In this document: one piece after another, positions 16,071 to 24,082 of the stretch
Position numbering within the stretch: position 1 is the stretch's first letter
Layout of the letters: each line of letters starts with the position of its first letter
Program-made: the position numbers and the translations under genes
The notes under the pieces: generated by a model
What the model saw: only the letters and a program-made list of their open reading frames with translations
Database searches by the model: none
Told to the model about the DNA's origin: nothing
NCBI GenBank assembly: GCA_001798595.1
Contig: MGSS01000154.1
Location: 23,169 to 68,287, forward strand
DNA: 45,119 nucleotides
Source of the DNA: Deltaproteobacteria bacterium RIFCSPLOWO2_12_FULL_60_19
GTDB lineage: Bacteria; Desulfobacterota; Binatia; UBA9968
Direction of reading: 5' to 3'

Positions 16071-16229
16071 ATGAAAGATGCCGTTATTGTAAGCGCCGTG
16101 CGCACGCCGATCGGGAGCTTCAATGGCTCTCTCAGTCCGCTTTCCGCGACGGCGCTCGGCAGCGCGGCGATTGCAGAAGCGCTGCGCCGAGCCGGTTTGA
16201 GCGCCGAGCAGGTGCAGCTTTGCGACTGA
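16071..16229 (+). pseudogene. Truncated acetyl-CoA acetyltransferase (thiolase), N-terminal 52 residues only
   Basis: The reading frame begins with the near-universal thiolase opening ([19 protein letters not shown]) and follows it to about residue 48 ([10 protein letters not shown]), then leaves the family and stops after QLCD. Intact thiolases have about 390 residues, with the catalytic cysteine near 90, so no activity is possible. No remaining thiolase sequence is found downstream; the next 370 bp hold only palindromic repeats. It keeps a good ribosome site and a -24/-12 promoter, showing it was an expressed sigma-54-dependent gene before a deletion or rearrangement. Whether a short peptide is still made is unknown. 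Confidence 0.85.
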
Positions 16230-16564
16230 TCTCAATTTCCTTCCCAGTTTTTGGAAATTCCGTAGAGGCGAGCTATTGTGGTGTCTCATGAATTCGTCAT
16301 CGAAATCCGATCGTCATTCCGACCGAGTCAGCCTGAGGCTGACGAGAACCGGAATCCATACCCCCTCTTTGTCTCCGCCTTAGGGTCCCCTTGGGGATAG
16401 CGAAAACCCCTCGCCTTCAGGCGAAGCAAAAGTTCGTCATGCCCGCGGAAGCGGGCATCCACGGCGGTGGCGGAGCGGGCCATGAGGCAAAGACTGGATT
16501 CCCGCGTTCGCGGCTCGACTGGCTCGCCACCCTGAGCGCGTCGAATGGGCGGGAATGACGCTGG
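16230..16564. repeat. Intergenic region with dispersed palindromic repeats
   Basis: No gene seen. The stretch is built of palindromes: CGTCATTCCG..CCGGAATCC around 16312-16357, GTCATGCCCGC-GGAA-GCGGGCAT at 16437-16456, and TTCCCGCG..GGCGGGAATGACG at 16498-16561. These are typical dispersed intergenic palindromes (REP-like) and may mark the junction where the thiolase gene was lost. Confidence 0.75.
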
Positions 16565-16580
16565 TGGCATATCGTTTGCT
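16565..16580 (+). promoter_or_regulatory. Possible sigma-54 promoter before the VIT-family gene
   Basis: TGGCAT-ATCGT-TTGCT keeps the GG-N10-GC spacing with one change (T for C) from consensus. The predicted start, near 16591, is only a few bases before the ATG at 16597, so either the message is almost leaderless or translation begins further in (ATG at 16702). Confidence 0.55.
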
Positions 16581-16596
16581 GATTTAATTTGACCGG

Positions 16597-17442
16597 ATGG
16601 CTATGCCGGACACAACTCAAGTCGAGCCGCCACAGAGCGGCGGAGTTCGAGCGGATCGGTTTTCCCTGGCCCGCGCGGCGTATCGCCTGCGCGACGTGGG
16701 GATGTCGGAGGCGGCTCACGCGCTCGAGCACCTCGATCACTCGCTGCGCGAACACGGCTCGCGCGGCCAACATCTGGCCGACGCGGTGCTCGGCGCCACG
16801 GACGGCATCGTCACCACATTCGCCGTCGTGGCGGGCGCCGCCGGGGCTTCTCTCTCCCCGGGGGTCGTGCTTATCATGGGCTTTGCGAATCTCGTCGCCG
16901 ACGGCTTCTCGATGGCGGTGAGCAATTATCTGGGCGCTCGCTCGCAACAAGACGCCTGGAGCGAGGAGCGCAAGCGCGAGATCTGGGAGGTCGAGCATCT
17001 GCCGGAGGCGGAGCGGGAAGAGATCCGCCGCATCTATCGGCGCAAGGGCTTCACCGGCGAGATTTTAGAGCGTATTGTCGCCACGATCACGGAAGACGAG
17101 CAGCGCTGGGTGGAGGAGATGATGCGCGAAGAGTTGGGAATTCACGAGGAGCGGATCACCCCGCTGGCGAGCGGCGCAGTCACGTTCGTGGCGTTTATCC
17201 TGGCGGGCTTCCTGCCGCTCTTGTTCTATGTTCTGAACTTTTTCGGAATCTCCCTCCCGTTCGGCGCCTTCACCATGTCGCTCGGCGTCACGATGGCGGC
17301 GCTCTTCGGCGTCGGCGCCGCGCGCTCGTTTATGACTCTTCGCCCATGGTGGCGCAGCGGATTGGAAATCCTGATAGTCGGCGGCCTGGCCGCCGCTTGC
17401 GCGTTTGTGGTAGGTGTCTTGCTGCGGCAACTTGCAGGGTGA
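16597..17442 (+). CDS. VIT1/CCC1-family iron/manganese transporter
   Basis: 281 residues. The core HLADAVLGATDGIVTTFAVV and GFANLVADGFSMAVSNYLG are the first two membrane helices of the VIT/CCC1 family, which moves Fe(II) or Mn(II) out of the cytoplasm. A charged helical insert with ExxE pairs follows (residues 125-185, including DEQRWVEEMMREELGI), like the cytosolic metal-binding domain of plant VIT1, then three more hydrophobic helices to the end. The N-terminal 45 residues hold several histidines. The ATG at 16597 has no ribosome site; ATG 16702 (after GTGGGG) would give a shorter protein starting MSEAAHALEH. A -24/-12-like element precedes it. Iron handling fits a window rich in Fe-S and di-iron enzymes. 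Confidence 0.9.
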   Translation: MAMPDTTQVEPPQSGGVRADRFSLARAAYRLRDVGMSEAAHALEHLDHSLREHGSRGQHLADAVLGATDGIVTTFAVVAGAAGASLSPGVVLIMGFANLVADGFSMAVSNYLGARSQQDAWSEERKREIWEVEHLPEAEREEIRRIYRRKGFTGEILERIVATITEDEQRWVEEMMREELGIHEERITPLASGAVTFVAFILAGFLPLLFYVLNFFGISLPFGAFTMSLGVTMAALFGVGAARSFMTLRPWWRSGLEILIVGGLAAACAFVVGVLLRQLAG

Positions 17443-17514
17443 CCTCTGAGCGTTGCCTCAGGGCGCAAGTCTTTAGGCGGCAACCCTCTCCCACGCGCCC
17501 TTCCGTTTCGCAAC

Positions 17515-17613
17515 GAAAGCCGCCGCCCGGTCGGAGAGCCCGCGCATCCGATACCGGCGGTGGGATTAAGCAGCTACCCATTGCGCGGGATCGGAGACTG
17601 GGTGGTGGCTTTC
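17515..17613. repeat. 99-nt structured palindromic repeat, copy B
   Basis: Same orientation and fold as copy A (7077-7174). Outer arms GAAAGCCGCCGCCC (17515-17528) and GGGTGGTGGCTTTC (17600-17613) pair with two mismatches; the inner stem is CCCGCGCA (17539-17546) with TGCGCGGG (17582-17589), and TGGG (17561) with CCCA (17577) closes the apical loop. The loop words ATCCGATAC, GGTGGGA and TAAGCAGC are conserved between copies. Similarity extends about 15 bp to the right (ATCAAAGGTGA). It lies between the VIT gene and the metallo-hydrolase gene, ending 46 bp before the latter's ATG. Confidence 0.75.
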
Positions 17614-17659
17614 GTGATCAAAGGTGATACTGAGATAGTGACCATTCTTTCCGTCTGAC

Positions 17660-19075
17660 ATGTCTCAAGCCGGACAACGTTCAACGGAGCTTTCCGTCAG
17701 ATTCCTCGGCGGGGCCGGCACGGTCACCGGCTCTAAGTTTCTCCTCGCTTCCGGGTCGGAGCGGATACTGATCGACTGCGGTCTGTTCCAGGGGTTGAAG
17801 GACTACCGCCTTCGCAACTGGGCGCCGCTTCAGGTTCCGATCCGCGATCTAAGCTCGATCGTTCTCACCCACGCGCATATCGATCACTCAGGTTATCTTC
17901 CCCGGCTCGTGCGGGAGGGATTCCACGGCGAGGTCTACGCCACGCCGCCCACCTGCGATCTTCTCCGGGTGCTGCTCCCCGACGCCGCCCACCTGCAGGA
18001 GGAGGAAGCCCGCTACGCCAACCTCCGCGGCTATTCCAAACACAAGCCCGCGCTGCCTCTCTACACGGCGGAAGACGCCGAGCGCGCCCTGCGCCTGCTT
18101 CGCCCGGTTGCTTTCGGCCGGGAGCTGGGCCTGGCGGGCGAGCTTTCGCTCAGGTTTTTTCGCGCGGGGCATATCCTGGGCGCCGCGGCGGCGCGGATCA
18201 CGGTCGGGACCGGCGCAACTCAAAAGCGGCTTGTGGATTCGGGCGACCTGGGGCGCTATGGAAAACCGATACTCAAAGATCCCGAGGCTGTCGCCGAGGC
18301 CGATTGGCTGCTGATCGAGTCCACTTACGGCGATCGTCTGCACCCGGAAAAGCCTGAGGAAGAGATGGCGCGCGTCATCAACGAAGCGGCGGATGAGCGG
18401 GGCTGCTTGGTCGTGCCCGCCTTTGCCGTCGGCCGGACGCAAGAGTTGATTTACACGATACGGAAGCTGGAGGACGACGGGAAAATTCCTTCTCTGCCGG
18501 TGCATGTCGACAGCCCGATGGCGATCGACGCGACGGATATCTACGGCGCCCATCCGGAGGAGCACGACCTCGACATGAAGTTGTTGATGGATCGCAAGCT
18601 CTGCCCGCTCTGTTGCCGGCAGTTTCATATCCACCGGACGGCGGAGGAATCGAAAGCCATCAACCAGCTGCGCGGCCCGAGAATCATCATCTCGGCGAGC
18701 GGCATGGCGACGGGCGGGCGCGTGCTCCACCATTTGAAGCTGCGGCTGCCCGATCCCAAAACGACCGTCCTCTTCGTCGGCTTTCAAGGGGAGGGGACGC
18801 GGGGCAGGGCGCTGCAGGACGGCAAAAAAGAGATCAAGATGTTGGGCGAGATCGTTCCGGTGCGCGCCAAGATCAAAACGATCGACGGCTTCTCCGCCCA
18901 CGCCGACCGGCAGGAGATCCTCCGCTGGCTCAAAAATTTCACCCGCCCGCCGCGAAAGACGTTCGTCGTCCACGGCGAACCGCCCGCGAGCCAGGCTCTG
19001 GCGGAGGAGATCAGGAAAACCTTGAGATGGAGCGTGGAAGTGCCCAGTTACGGCCAGACGGCTGTCTTGAAATGA
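17660..19075 (+). CDS. MBL-fold beta-CASP metallo-hydrolase (CPSF/YSH1-like RNA-processing type)
   Basis: 471 residues, typical for bacterial stand-alone beta-CASP proteins. The zinc site HAHIDHSG (71-78) opens the metallo-beta-lactamase domain, with further ligands at GHILGAAAAR and the SGDLGR aspartate; the beta-CASP insert includes PAFAVGRTQELIY and the GMATGGRVLHH segment, and the closing SAHADRQE and VVHGEP motifs carry the last histidines. Related proteins are endo/exonucleases acting on RNA in the cytoplasm. It stands alone downstream of the structured repeat, which on the plus strand would be in its leader. Its last 65 bp overlap the antisense vapBC relic. The exact substrate is unknown. 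Confidence 0.92.
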   Translation: MSQAGQRSTELSVRFLGGAGTVTGSKFLLASGSERILIDCGLFQGLKDYRLRNWAPLQVPIRDLSSIVLTHAHIDHSGYLPRLVREGFHGEVYATPPTCDLLRVLLPDAAHLQEEEARYANLRGYSKHKPALPLYTAEDAERALRLLRPVAFGRELGLAGELSLRFFRAGHILGAAAARITVGTGATQKRLVDSGDLGRYGKPILKDPEAVAEADWLLIESTYGDRLHPEKPEEEMARVINEAADERGCLVVPAFAVGRTQELIYTIRKLEDDGKIPSLPVHVDSPMAIDATDIYGAHPEEHDLDMKLLMDRKLCPLCCRQFHIHRTAEESKAINQLRGPRIIISASGMATGGRVLHHLKLRLPDPKTTVLFVGFQGEGTRGRALQDGKKEIKMLGEIVPVRAKIKTIDGFSAHADRQEILRWLKNFTRPPRKTFVVHGEPPASQALAEEIRKTLRWSVEVPSYGQTAVLK

Positions 19076-19478
19076 CCGCGGGTTCGACCGCCCTCAATGT
19101 CGTGCGCCCGCCGGGCTTCGCGGTTCCGAACGAGAGAGACAAAACAGTCGAGATGTAGAAGACCCCGCTTTCCTCGACCTCGGGATGGCCTCGCATGAAG
19201 GCTGAGTATCCGGAAGTATCTAGAACGAGGCGCGTCATCTCCAGAGGTCTGGGGTCAATCGTGCGCTGTGAGGCTAGGGCTTTGTCAAACTCTGTCGCCT
19301 CTTCGTCTGTCCATGACCCTGCCAAAGTATCCAGGCCGTCATGAAGTCGTTTCTTGCTCTTTTTCTTATCGGTGACTCGTGTCCCCTCCTCCAAAAGTTT
19401 AATGGCGGCTTTATTGACGCTTGTTCCCTGCTCTTCTGCTTTCTGGAGGATGGCCCTCTCTGGTTCTCGCGTGGTCAT
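19011..19478 (-). CDS. vapB: VapB-type antitoxin fused by frameshift to a truncated VapC
   Basis: The first 76 or so residues (from EPERAILQKAEEQGTSVNKA through SWTDEEATEFDKALASQ) match a VapB antitoxin family that normally ends IDPxLWK/R with its stop overlapping the vapC ATG. Here a run of four G on the plus strand (19251-19254) has one base too many: dropping one gives IDPDLWR-stop overlapping ATGA, exactly the normal junction. With the extra base the frame runs on into vapC (MTRLVLDTSGYSAFMRGHP) and then, after the toxin breaks off, into sequence antisense to the metallo-hydrolase end. The 155-residue product is therefore an accidental fusion. VapB normally binds DNA and neutralises the VapC ribonuclease; with no intact toxin the locus is probably dead. 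Confidence 0.75.
   Translation of the reverse strand: MTTREPERAILQKAEEQGTSVNKAAIKLLEEGTRVTDKKKSKKRLHDGLDTLAGSWTDEEATEFDKALASQRTIDPRPLEMTRLVLDTSGYSAFMRGHPEVEESGVFYISTVLSLSFGTAKPGGRTTLRAVEPAVISRQPSGRNWALPRSISRFS
19140..19238 (-). pseudogene. vapC: vapC (PIN-domain toxin) relic
   Basis: From ATG 19238 the frame reads MTRLVLDTSGYSAFMRGHPEV, the standard PIN-domain opening with the first catalytic aspartate, then jumps to VFYISTVLSL, resembling the following beta-strand after a short internal deletion, and loses similarity. Intact VapC proteins have about 130 residues and three more acidic residues, all missing. The downstream part was probably replaced when the metallo-hydrolase end came to lie here. 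Confidence 0.75.
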
Positions 19479-19835
19479 TACCGACTTTGATCTCGGCTTG
19501 GACAGGGCCTTGGAGCACCTCGCCGCTCTTACAAATCACACAATTCATAAGCCGCAGATTAAATCATCTTCCTCTTTTTACCACCCTTGAAATTTAATCA
19601 CTGCGGGTATAATTCCCCGCAGCTTGCTGCGGGGTATTTCATCGGGCTGGGGTAAAGGGCAGGAGAGAAAAGAGGATAAGTCCAAATAATTGGGAACGGA
19701 ACAGGGCGAACGAAGAAGGAACTACAGATGAACATATTTCGTTCGTGCCGAGCATGCCTGTCCTGAGCCCTTCGACTTCGCTCAGGATAGACTCCGTCAA
19801 AGGGTCAAAGCACGAAGCCGATTTTTCACGGCCTG
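19479..19835. other. Gene-free region with hairpin
   Basis: No gene seen in 357 bp, which are AT-richer than the neighbours. A perfect palindrome CCCCGCAGC-TT-GCTGCGGGG lies at 19615-19634; it could stop transcription from either side but lacks a clear T-tract. Near 19760-19790 is the dispersed word CCTGAGC..TTCGACTTCGCTCAGG, also palindromic and related to 21838-21876. Confidence 0.65.
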
Positions 19836-20357
19836 CTACGCTTCTTTCAGTCTCTTCCGCAAGAACTCCAAAATCGCCACGTGCTTTTGCGAGTCTTCGA
19901 CCGCGCACGTGAGCAGCAGCTGGAATAAGCCGCGGTAGTAGTTGCGGCTTTCTTTCGTCAGCTTCTTACATTCTTGAATGCCTTTCTTCTCCGAGTCGAT
20001 GAACTCCTCGGTCACCTTGAGGAGCGCGTCCTTCTCTGCGCCCAGAGCGTAGAGGCCGCGCAGCGCGTCCTTAGGCTTGGTCCAGTTCAGATCGCCCTTG
20101 AGAGTCGCCGCCATCGCATGGGTAATCGCGTGGTGCTTCTCTTCGTCGGCGACGATGAGCTGGAGCAGAAACCTGATGAGGGGGTTCTCCACCCTGTCGG
20201 CGATGTCCTTGTATTGTTGCAGGAATTCCCTTTCCTGGGCCTCGTGATTTTCAAACTCCTTGAGGAGTCGCTCGACCTCCGCGAGATCCTGGGGATTTTG
20301 CTCCGACGGCATTTCCGGTTGGGTCATGTAAAACTCGACAACAGGGACCTCTGCCAT
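19836..20357 (-). CDS. Ferritin-like / rubrerythrin-type four-helix protein
   Basis: 173 residues from ATG at 20357, chosen for the AAGGAGA site 7 bp upstream; the longer frame to 20549 has no ribosome site and its extra part looks noncoding. Helices contain glutamate and ExxH metal motifs: EFENHEAQEREFL, VADEEKHHAITH, DSEKKGIQECKKL and VEDSQKHVAILEFL, as in the ferritin-like superfamily that holds a di-iron site. Roles in this group include peroxide reduction, iron storage and oxygen defence; which applies is unclear. A consensus sigma-54 promoter lies 70 bp upstream, back-to-back with the bcr operon promoter, so the two may be induced together and the protein may protect oxygen-sensitive benzoyl-CoA reductase (inference). 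Confidence 0.8.
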   Translation of the reverse strand: MAEVPVVEFYMTQPEMPSEQNPQDLAEVERLLKEFENHEAQEREFLQQYKDIADRVENPLIRFLLQLIVADEEKHHAITHAMAATLKGDLNWTKPKDALRGLYALGAEKDALLKVTEEFIDSEKKGIQECKKLTKESRNYYRGLFQLLLTCAVEDSQKHVAILEFLRKRLKEA

Positions 20358-20427
20358 AACGTTTCTCCTTTCCCGGAATCTCTTTCCAAGTCGCGCGAGA
20401 GATGTCGTGACTTCCTCAGAAAAGCGG

Positions 20428-20443
20428 AGCAAGGCATGTGCCA
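20428..20443 (-). promoter_or_regulatory. Sigma-54 promoter of the ferritin-like gene
   Basis: Read on the minus strand from 20443: TGGCAC-ATGCC-TTGCT, an exact core -24/-12 match with GG-N10-GC spacing. Predicted start near 20416 leaves about 60 nt of leader before ATG 20357. Confidence 0.8.
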
Positions 20444-20589
20444 GAAAGCGGCTGAGAAATAGGGGCTGTGGATCAGGTTTGAGTCTCGGTAATCCGAGAA
20501 TTGGGAATTCGAAGCGAGGTTCTTCCTGGTTTTGAGAAGAGCGTCGCAATTAAATCCTCCTTTTGCCTGGGCAATAGCTGGCATTCTAT

Positions 20590-20605
20590 TGGCATGTAAG
20601 TTGCT
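20590..20605 (+). promoter_or_regulatory. Sigma-54 promoter of the bcr operon
   Basis: TGGCAT-GTAAG-TTGCT, one base from the core consensus, with GG-N10-GC spacing. Predicted start near 20617, 49 bp before the bcrC ATG. It is divergent from the ferritin-gene promoter 147 bp away, so activator sites could serve both. Confidence 0.75.
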
Positions 20606-20665
20606 CCCTCCCCTGATCAACCGCACTAGAACGAATGACCGTTCAGTTGAATAAAGGATGGACGT

Positions 20666-21820
20666 ATGGGGATCGATAGCTTGATCGCGCGCTACAGGGA
20701 GATTTTGGATGAGTCTCCTCTGGATCAAGTCGCCGAATGGAAGGCGAAACATCCGGGCACCAAGGTTGTCGGCTGCTATCCGGTTTACAGCCCGGTCGAG
20801 TTGATCCACGCGGCGGGCATGTTGCCCGTCGGGATCGTCGGCGGCGGCAACCGGCTTGAAATCGCTCATGCCGATTCCCGCTTCCAGTCTTTCGTCTGCT
20901 CCATCGTCAAGAGCACCCTGGAGCTGGCGATGGTCGACAAGCTCGCTTTCCTGGACGGCATTGTCTTTCACTCGATCTGCGATCCCGCAAGAAACCTGGG
21001 GAGCGTCTACAAACGCAATTTCCCCCGCCTCATGGTCGAGTACATTCACTTCGCGCAGAACCTGACTTCGCCTCATACCATAGACTACCTGACTGCCGAA
21101 TACCGCAGGCTGATGACGAGCTATGAGCAGTTGGCGGGAAAGCCGATCACCGACGATGCTTTGCGCCAAAGCATTCGGATCTACAACGAGCAGAGGCAAC
21201 TTTTGCGCGAGCTCTACGCGATTCGCGCGGAGAAACCGCAAAATCTATCCACGCTCGAAAGCTACATCCTGACCCGCATCGGCACGCTGATGCCGCCGGA
21301 CGAGCATATCGCGATTCTGAAAGAGGCGCTGGCCGGGATCCGGCAAAGAGACGAAAGGCCGAAGGATCGCATCAAGGTCGTGCTGGAGGGATCGTTCTGC
21401 GAGCAGCCGCCGCTGGAGTTGATCGAGGGATTGGAGGCCGCCGGCTGTTATATCCTGGACGACGACTTCCTCTTGGGCTGGCGCTGGTTTCCGGCGGACG
21501 TCCCCGCGGAAGGAGATCCGGTCCGCAATCTTGCCGAGAGTTATCTCCATCAGAGCGTTTACTCCGGCGTCAAACACGATACCCGCGAGCGGAAATCGAA
21601 GCATCTGATCGACAAAGTGAAGGAGACCGGAGCGGCGGCCGTGCTGATCCTGGCCGCGAAGTTCTGCGAGCCGGCGTTGTTCGATTACGCGCTGTACCGC
21701 CAGGCGCTCGAGAAAGCGGGCATTCCCCATCTTTACCTCGAATTCGAGGAGAAGATGTGGATCTTCGACAAGGCAAGGACCGAGGTGGAGACCTTCGTGG
21801 AGTCGATGCTGTTCGACTAG
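20666..21820 (+). CDS. bcrC: Benzoyl-CoA reductase subunit C (BcrC/BadD, 2-hydroxyacyl-CoA dehydratase D-component family)
   Basis: 384 residues, right for BcrC/BadD. With BcrB it forms the catalytic half of ATP-dependent class I benzoyl-CoA reductase, which reduces the aromatic ring of benzoyl-CoA to a cyclic dienoyl-CoA using low-potential electrons. Family features are GCYPVYSPVELIHAAGMLP near the N-terminus, conserved cysteines in RFQSFVCSIVKS, HSICDPARNLG and GSFCEQPP (candidate Fe-S ligands), and a C-terminal KFCEPALFDYALYRQALE. ATG 20666 follows an AAAGGATGG site. First gene of a 23.5-kb same-strand run; the order C-B-A-D equals bcrCBAD of Thauera and badDEFG of Rhodopseudomonas. Related dehydratase families share the fold, but the four-gene set makes an aryl-CoA reductase by far the best reading. 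Confidence 0.93.
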   Translation: MGIDSLIARYREILDESPLDQVAEWKAKHPGTKVVGCYPVYSPVELIHAAGMLPVGIVGGGNRLEIAHADSRFQSFVCSIVKSTLELAMVDKLAFLDGIVFHSICDPARNLGSVYKRNFPRLMVEYIHFAQNLTSPHTIDYLTAEYRRLMTSYEQLAGKPITDDALRQSIRIYNEQRQLLRELYAIRAEKPQNLSTLESYILTRIGTLMPPDEHIAILKEALAGIRQRDERPKDRIKVVLEGSFCEQPPLELIEGLEAAGCYILDDDFLLGWRWFPADVPAEGDPVRNLAESYLHQSVYSGVKHDTRERKSKHLIDKVKETGAAAVLILAAKFCEPALFDYALYRQALEKAGIPHLYLEFEEKMWIFDKARTEVETFVESMLFD

Positions 21821-21915
21821 TTCGTGATCGTGTTCGCCCTTCGACCTTGCTCAGGGCCATGAGCTTGTCGAATGGTGGCCCGTGATCGTTGAAGACTGGA
21901 AAGTAGAGGAAGCAA
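21821..21915. repeat. Short dispersed repeats between bcrC and bcrB
   Basis: TTCGTGATCGTGTTCG (21821-21836) recurs in the badH-amidohydrolase gap at 25763-25815, and CCCTTCGACCTTGCTCAGGG with GAGCTTGTCGAA is the same dispersed palindromic word as near 19765. The 95-bp gap has no gene. Confidence 0.6.
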
Positions 21916-23217
21916 ATGGCAAAGCCGGCCGAAGCGGTAAAGACGAGCTACCAGGGGCAGATGCATCTGCTCCAGAAGGACATGATGGGGCGCTACTTCG
22001 AGCGCGTCACGCGCTGCGCAGAACAGGGCGAAGGCAAAGCGGTCTACATGCTTATCAGCGGCAATCCGGTGGAGCTGGTGCAGGCCTTCGACTTGGTTCC
22101 CGTCTATCCGGAGATCGACGCCTTGCAGCTGGCGGTCAAAAAGGCCGCGCTCCCGTTCATCCAGAAAGCCGAGGAGATCGGTTACTCGATGGACAACTGC
22201 GCCTATGTGAAAGCGGATGTCGGTATGTTTCTCGGCGACCGCAAGACACCGTTCGCGACGATTCCGTTGCCGTCGCTGATCCTCTGCAACTACGTGGGCT
22301 GCAACGTCTATCTCCAGTGGTTCGAGCACCTGGCCGAATACTGCGACGGAGAGCTCTATAACCTCGACATTCCTTTTTTGCGCGATCCTTCCGGGAAGCC
22401 GACGAAGGCTGACGTGGACTACGTCGTGCGCCAGCTCGAAGAGGTCATCGAAGTCTTGGAGCGGCTCTCAGGCAAGAAGCTCGACTGGGCCAAACTCAAG
22501 AGGATCGTCGCGCTTTCCAGCGAGACCGGCGAGCTGTGGTCGAAGATCAAGGCCCTGACGAAGAATGTCCCCACTCCCTACGACGCCTACTTCGACTCGG
22601 TCACCATGATGGCGCCGCTTTACTGCCTGCGGGGAACGGAGGACGGACTTAAGTTCTTCCAGACGGCGCTTAAAGAGATGGAAGAAAAGGTCCAGATGGG
22701 CGCCGGCCCGCTTCCCGAAGAGCGATTCCGCTTCGTCATCGAAGGGCCGCCGCCGTGGCCCTATCTCCGCACCTTCAGGGACCTGTTCTCAAAATGGGGC
22801 GCGGTTGCCGTCGCTTCGACCTATTCCACCGTGGGCGGGTTGTGGGAGTTCGGCTTCAAACACGATCCCAACCGGCCGCTGGAATCGATCGCGGAGCACA
22901 TGCTGGAGTGGAACGTCACCAACCGCAACTTTCTCCAGCGCTACCAGCAGATTCGCCGTTACCTCGAGGAGTGGTCCGCCGATGCCCTGGTCATCCATTC
23001 CGTGAAAAGCTGCCGGCTCTTTTCCGCCGGGCAGGGCGACATGCGGGAATACTTCACCAAGGAGCTCAACGTCCCGACGCTGCTCATCGAGTCCGATATT
23101 GAAGATCCGCGGTACTTTTCCGAGGCTCAGCTCAAGAACCGCATCGACGCGTTTTTCGAATCCCTGGAGCACCAGAAGCTCGTTCGTCAAACGAAAGCGG
23201 CCGGAGGCAAAGCATGA
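21916..23217 (+). CDS. bcrB: Benzoyl-CoA reductase subunit B (BcrB/BadE)
   Basis: 433 residues, standard for BcrB/BadE, the larger partner of BcrC in the ring-reducing module that binds benzoyl-CoA and one of the Fe-S clusters. Conserved cysteine-bearing segments are visible: [28 protein letters not shown] and [18 protein letters not shown], together with the family's EGPPPWPYL and FLQRYQQI regions. ATG 21916 has a GAGGAA site. Its stop overlaps the bcrA start as ATGA (23214-23217), so the two are translationally coupled. It acts in the cytoplasm and is expected to be oxygen-sensitive, as are all characterised class I reductases. Confidence 0.94.
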   Translation: MAKPAEAVKTSYQGQMHLLQKDMMGRYFERVTRCAEQGEGKAVYMLISGNPVELVQAFDLVPVYPEIDALQLAVKKAALPFIQKAEEIGYSMDNCAYVKADVGMFLGDRKTPFATIPLPSLILCNYVGCNVYLQWFEHLAEYCDGELYNLDIPFLRDPSGKPTKADVDYVVRQLEEVIEVLERLSGKKLDWAKLKRIVALSSETGELWSKIKALTKNVPTPYDAYFDSVTMMAPLYCLRGTEDGLKFFQTALKEMEEKVQMGAGPLPEERFRFVIEGPPPWPYLRTFRDLFSKWGAVAVASTYSTVGGLWEFGFKHDPNRPLESIAEHMLEWNVTNRNFLQRYQQIRRYLEEWSADALVIHSVKSCRLFSAGQGDMREYFTKELNVPTLLIESDIEDPRYFSEAQLKNRIDAFFESLEHQKLVRQTKAAGGKA

Positions 23218-24047
23218 TTTACGCTGCGGGCATCGACGTCGGCTCCACCCAGACCAAAGGCATCATCCTCAACCAGGACCGGGAGATCGTCGCGCGGGCG
23301 CTGATCATGACCGGCGCCAATGTAACCCGGGCCGGGGTGAACTGCTTCAACGAGGCGTTGAAGCTGGCCGGCCTCGAGCGGGAACAGGTCGCCTACATCG
23401 TCGGCACCGGCTACGGGCGCTACAAAGTTACCTTCGGTGACGCGCAGATCACCGAGATCAGCTGCCACGCGCGCGGCGCGAGCTTCCTCTTTCCCAACAC
23501 CCGCACCGTCATCGACATGGGCGGGCAGGACGCCAAGGGAATCCACATAGGAGCGGACGGAGACGTGAAGGACTTCGTCATGAACGACAAATGCGCGGCC
23601 GGCACGGGACGATTCCTGGGCAGCGCCGCCGAGGCGCTCCTGCTCGATCTCGACGATCTCGGCCCGCTCGCGCTGAAGGCCAAGAATCCGGTCCGGCTCA
23701 CCACGGTCTGCACCGTCTTCGTCGAGTCGGACATCATGTCCTACCTCGCGCAAAACAAAAAAGTCGAGGACATTCTCGGCGGAGTGCATAGCGCCATCGC
23801 CGCCCGGACCATCTCGCTGGTGCGGCGGGTGGGCATCGAGCCGGAGGTGACTTTCACCGGCGGCGTATCGCGCAACATCGGCATGGTGCAGGCGTTGGAG
23901 GCAAAGCTTGGAATGAAGGTCAATGTCAGCCCGGATTCTCACTATGTAGGCGCGCTGGGAGCGGCGATCTTCGCGCTTGAACGCGCGGTCACGGCGATAG
24001 GCGAGAGAGAGAAGACGGCCGGGGTTGAGGCGGGGCCTCACGCCTAG
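23214..24047 (+). CDS. bcrA: Benzoyl-CoA reductase ATPase subunit A (BcrA/BadF)
   Basis: 277 residues of the BadF/BcrA/HgdC ATPase family (actin/HSP70-like fold). The phosphate motif [11 protein letters not shown] (6-16), the adenosine region TFTGGVSRN, and DMGGQDAKG are present. Cys127 in [11 protein letters not shown] and Cys166 in [11 protein letters not shown] occupy the two ligand positions of the [4Fe-4S] cluster that bridges the ATPase dimer, the same numbers as in HgdC of Acidaminococcus. Together with BcrD it uses ATP to push ferredoxin electrons to the BcrBC module, two ATP per two electrons in characterised enzymes. The start overlaps the bcrB stop by 4 bp. Confidence 0.95.
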   Translation: MIYAAGIDVGSTQTKGIILNQDREIVARALIMTGANVTRAGVNCFNEALKLAGLEREQVAYIVGTGYGRYKVTFGDAQITEISCHARGASFLFPNTRTVIDMGGQDAKGIHIGADGDVKDFVMNDKCAAGTGRFLGSAAEALLLDLDDLGPLALKAKNPVRLTTVCTVFVESDIMSYLAQNKKVEDILGGVHSAIAARTISLVRRVGIEPEVTFTGGVSRNIGMVQALEAKLGMKVNVSPDSHYVGALGAAIFALERAVTAIGEREKTAGVEAGPHA

Positions 24048-24082
24048 CGCCTTCTGCCTATTGCCTATTTGAAGGAGGATTC

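Noticed and set aside
20358-20549. Longer ferritin-like gene beginning at 20549
   Set aside because: The extra 64 residues cross the consensus sigma-54 promoter and have no ribosome site; ATG 20357 has both in the right place.
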